From JAFGIT01 sp016929465 [NCBI: Candidatus Coatesbacteria bacterium] (GTDB lineage: Bacteria > B130-G9), in contig JAFGIT010000291.1 of assembly GCA_016929465.1 (NCBI GenBank), positions 1 to 7,933 on the forward strand: DNA of 7,933 bases. The letters run 5' to 3'. Made by a program: the position numbers and the translations under genes. The notes under the pieces are model-generated. The model was not told where the DNA came from and searched no databases. It was given only the letters and a program-made list of their open reading frames with translations. The number at the start of each line of letters is the position of its first letter. Position 1 is the first letter of the stretch. Below, piece after piece: positions 7,084 to 7,933 of the stretch.

Positions 7084-7125
7084 CTTGAACCTTCAGCCTT
7101 GAACTGTGAACTTTGAACTTTGAAC
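7084..7125. repeat. Heptamer tandem array (CTTGAAC type)
   Basis: Six seven-base units run in perfect register: CTTGAAC, CTTCAGC, CTTGAAC, TGTGAAC, TTTGAAC, TTTGAAC. A weaker unit ATCCAAC may precede them at 7077-7083. Positions 4-7 (GAAC) are kept in five of six. A seven-base period cannot encode a fixed peptide repeat, and no ORF is supported, so this is non-coding. Confidence 0.7.
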
Positions 7126-7160
7126 ACTCCATGATCCGCCGATTTGAGGTTCGTCCGCGA

Positions 7161-7222
7161 AGTGCGGGGAGCTCTCACCGCTTTCGATTGCGGTGACCTG
7201 CCACCGCTTCAATTGCGGATTG
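7161..7222. repeat. Double-hairpin REP-like element, copy 2
   Basis: This is the second copy of the block at 6905-6966, in the same orientation and starting 256 bp further on, with six mismatches. Its hairpins are CACCGC/GCGGTG and CCGC/GCGG with loops TTTCGATT and TTCAATT. All stem bases are preserved between copies while three of the differences fall in loops. Confidence 0.7.
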
Positions 7223-7223
7223 T

Positions 7224-7244
7224 GGATTTCGGATTTCGGATTGA
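7224..7244. repeat. Heptamer tandem array (GGATTTC type)
   Basis: Three seven-base units, GGATTTC, GGATTTC and GGATTGA, start two bases after the second double-hairpin element. That element itself ends in GCGGATTG, so the array may have grown from its end. The core GGATT is constant. Confidence 0.55.
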
Positions 7245-7265
7245 AGGATCGATCGGACATTCAGC

Positions 7266-7295
7266 CACGAATTGGCACGAATGAACACGATCCAC
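7266..7295. repeat. CACGAAT tandem array with exact 10-bp period
   Basis: Three ten-base units, CACGAATTGG, CACGAATGAA and CACGATCCAC, are in perfect register. The core CACGA is constant and AAT is kept in two. The ten-base period places each core on the same face of the helix. Confidence 0.6.
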
Positions 7296-7341
7296 AACAC
7301 CGGGGAAGACAAGAATTACAATGGATCTGCTTCACTCATTC

Positions 7342-7395
7342 AATGCCCTGAAGGGGCATCATGTGCGTAGCCGTAGTGCGCAAGCCTACGGATTC
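7342..7395 (+). repeat. Dispersed hairpin element, copy 2 (plus orientation)
   Basis: Palindrome ATGCCC-CTGAAG-GGGCAT-like is followed by CATGTGCGTAGCC and a second hairpin, CCGTAG/CTACGG. The second stem can continue with GC/GC around a GCAA tetraloop, which has the GNRA form. It ends in GGATTC. The block order matches 22-87 read on the minus strand, so the two copies are inverted relative to each other about 7.3 kb apart. Confidence 0.6.
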
Positions 7396-7417
7396 GAGAC
7401 CGCCGCCACCTCCTCCC

Positions 7418-7460
7418 TCCCCCTTCCCGCCAATCGCGGTGCGATTGGCGGGAAGGGGGA
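7418..7460. repeat. Perfect 20-bp inverted repeat with 3-base loop
   Basis: The arms at 7418-7437 and 7441-7460 are exactly complementary over 20 bases and enclose only GGT. The inner part of the arm is CCCGCCAATCGC. No T-run follows on either strand, so it is not a standard terminator. Such a long flawless stem with a tiny loop would form a very stable hairpin in RNA or a cruciform in DNA. Confidence 0.8.
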
Positions 7461-7597
7461 CAAGACAAACCAAACGCCCTCCTTGCATCGGCAACCTTCC
7501 GTGATAAGATAATAGAAACAATCAACCTTGTGTTGAATCAAAGGCAAGTGGACCAGGTCCGCTAATAGCGAGGACAAACGCTTTGACGGAAGAGGCC

Positions 7598-7933
7598 ATG
7601 AACTGGTCCCAGCACGATGATATACGGAGGAAGGGAGATAACGATGAACTGGACATCCTGTATCAGCATACGCAAGGCATTTGGAGACGCCCCGATCCGA
7701 ACAGGGATGAATTCGTTTTCGATCAAGAGGAAACCCACCAAGGCGTAGTTTACGATGTTGCGACGATCACACTCACTGACGTTCCGATTGGATGGGCCAT
7801 ATTGTCGGTTTGGTGCGAGGATGCTGATGGCCATACAATCACGAAGCCTTGCATCATGAACGTATGGGTGTATCCGGAGATCAACTGTTGGCATGATGGC
7901 ACGCGATGGCGCTTTCGTAGGCCGAGAAATCCG
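7598..7933 (+). CDS. Unrecognised protein, N-terminal part, cut by the window edge
   Basis: The frame stays open for 112 codons from ATG 7598 to the end of the window, with the nearest upstream in-frame stop at 7505. I do not recognise the family. The first 45 residues are strongly charged and hydrophilic. From about residue 50 the pattern changes to alternating hydrophobic residues (YDVATITLTDVP, then GWAILSVWCEDADG, then IMNVWVYPEINCW), which suggests a beta-sandwich or Ig-like fold and is rich in tryptophan. There is no signal peptide. Codons mostly begin with a purine, as expected for a real frame. The start is uncertain: GGAAGAGG ends only two bases before the ATG, whereas TTG at 7583 has GAGGA eight bases upstream. 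An overlapping minus-strand frame (7562-7894) is also open. I prefer the plus frame because of its purine-first codon pattern and coherent strand-like sequence. Confidence 0.55.
   Translation, partial: MNWSQHDDIRRKGDNDELDILYQHTQGIWRRPDPNRDEFVFDQEETHQGVVYDVATITLTDVPIGWAILSVWCEDADGHTITKPCIMNVWVYPEINCWHDGTRWRFRRPRNP

Larger units (their letters stand above)
6771..7597. other. Repeat-rich non-coding spacer between divergent genes
   Basis: This 827-bp interval separates the minus-strand helicase from the plus-strand partial gene, so it should contain promoters for both. I could not identify a convincing one on either side. Most of it is occupied by small repeats listed separately: a duplicated double-hairpin element, several short-period tandem arrays, one long palindrome and one dispersed hairpin element. 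The helicase frame stays open without a clear start for about 110 bp upstream of 6770, to an in-frame TAA. Short ORFs across the repeats at 7321-7577 look accidental. Confidence 0.6.

Noticed and set aside
6905-7300. CRISPR array
   Set aside because: The repeats are not of constant length and spacing, units are 7-10 bases or two 62-base blocks, and there are no spacers of uniform size or cas genes.
7321-7577. Several 61-63 codon frames on both strands
   Set aside because: They run through the dispersed hairpin and the 20-bp palindrome, and their composition simply reflects the repeats.
7644-7748. 34-codon plus-strand frame preceded by GGAGG
   Set aside because: It is short, overlaps the longer edge gene in another frame, and the GGAGG is about 13 bases from the ATG.
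7562-7894. Minus-strand frame of 110 codons opposite the edge gene
   Set aside because: It overlaps the plus frame almost completely. The plus frame has the better purine-first codon pattern, more coherent strand-like protein sequence and a plausible ribosome binding site. Not excluded with certainty.

Overview
This is a bacterial chromosome fragment of moderate to slightly high GC. It has the look of an uncultured, free-living environmental lineage: short genes are absent, spacers are long, and the spacers hold many kinds of short repeats. I cannot name the phylum from sequence alone. Three complete genes lie on the minus strand, and a fourth, on the plus strand, is cut by the right edge. 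There are no RNA genes, CRISPR arrays, transposases or integrases that I can support.

Layout from left to right. Positions 1-206 hold one copy of a hairpin-rich dispersed repeat (22-87, minus orientation) and a weak hairpin after the first gene. Positions 207-1010 (minus) encode a class I SAM-dependent methyltransferase with its own credible sigma70-type promoter at 1082-1110. Positions 1150-3777 (minus) encode an exported 875-residue protein. It has a signal peptide, about 14 propeller blades (probably two seven-bladed beta-propellers), and a related beta-sandwich domain at each end. Positions 3778-4466 are a long spacer with a strong ribosome binding site, a candidate promoter, two terminator-like hairpins, an AT-rich patch and a 9-bp tandem repeat. 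Positions 4467-6770 (minus) encode a RecD2-type DNA helicase with all expected motifs. Positions 6771-7597 are non-coding and packed with at least seven different small repeat elements. Positions 7598-7933 (plus) hold the start of an unrecognised gene.

The genes do not look like one pathway. The three minus-strand genes are separated by 139 and 689 bp, each gap carrying candidate promoters or terminators, so they are probably independent transcription units. The helicase is a housekeeping DNA-repair enzyme. The propeller protein is an extracytoplasmic or surface protein of unknown ligand. The methyltransferase substrate is unknown.

I do not see convincing evidence for a new defence, mobile or biosynthetic system. 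The most unusual content is the repeat landscape: tandem arrays with 7-, 9- and 10-bp periods, a duplicated double-hairpin element, a 20-bp near-perfect-length palindrome, and a hairpin element present in opposite orientations near both ends of the window. The double-ended architecture of the propeller protein is the most interesting protein-level feature.
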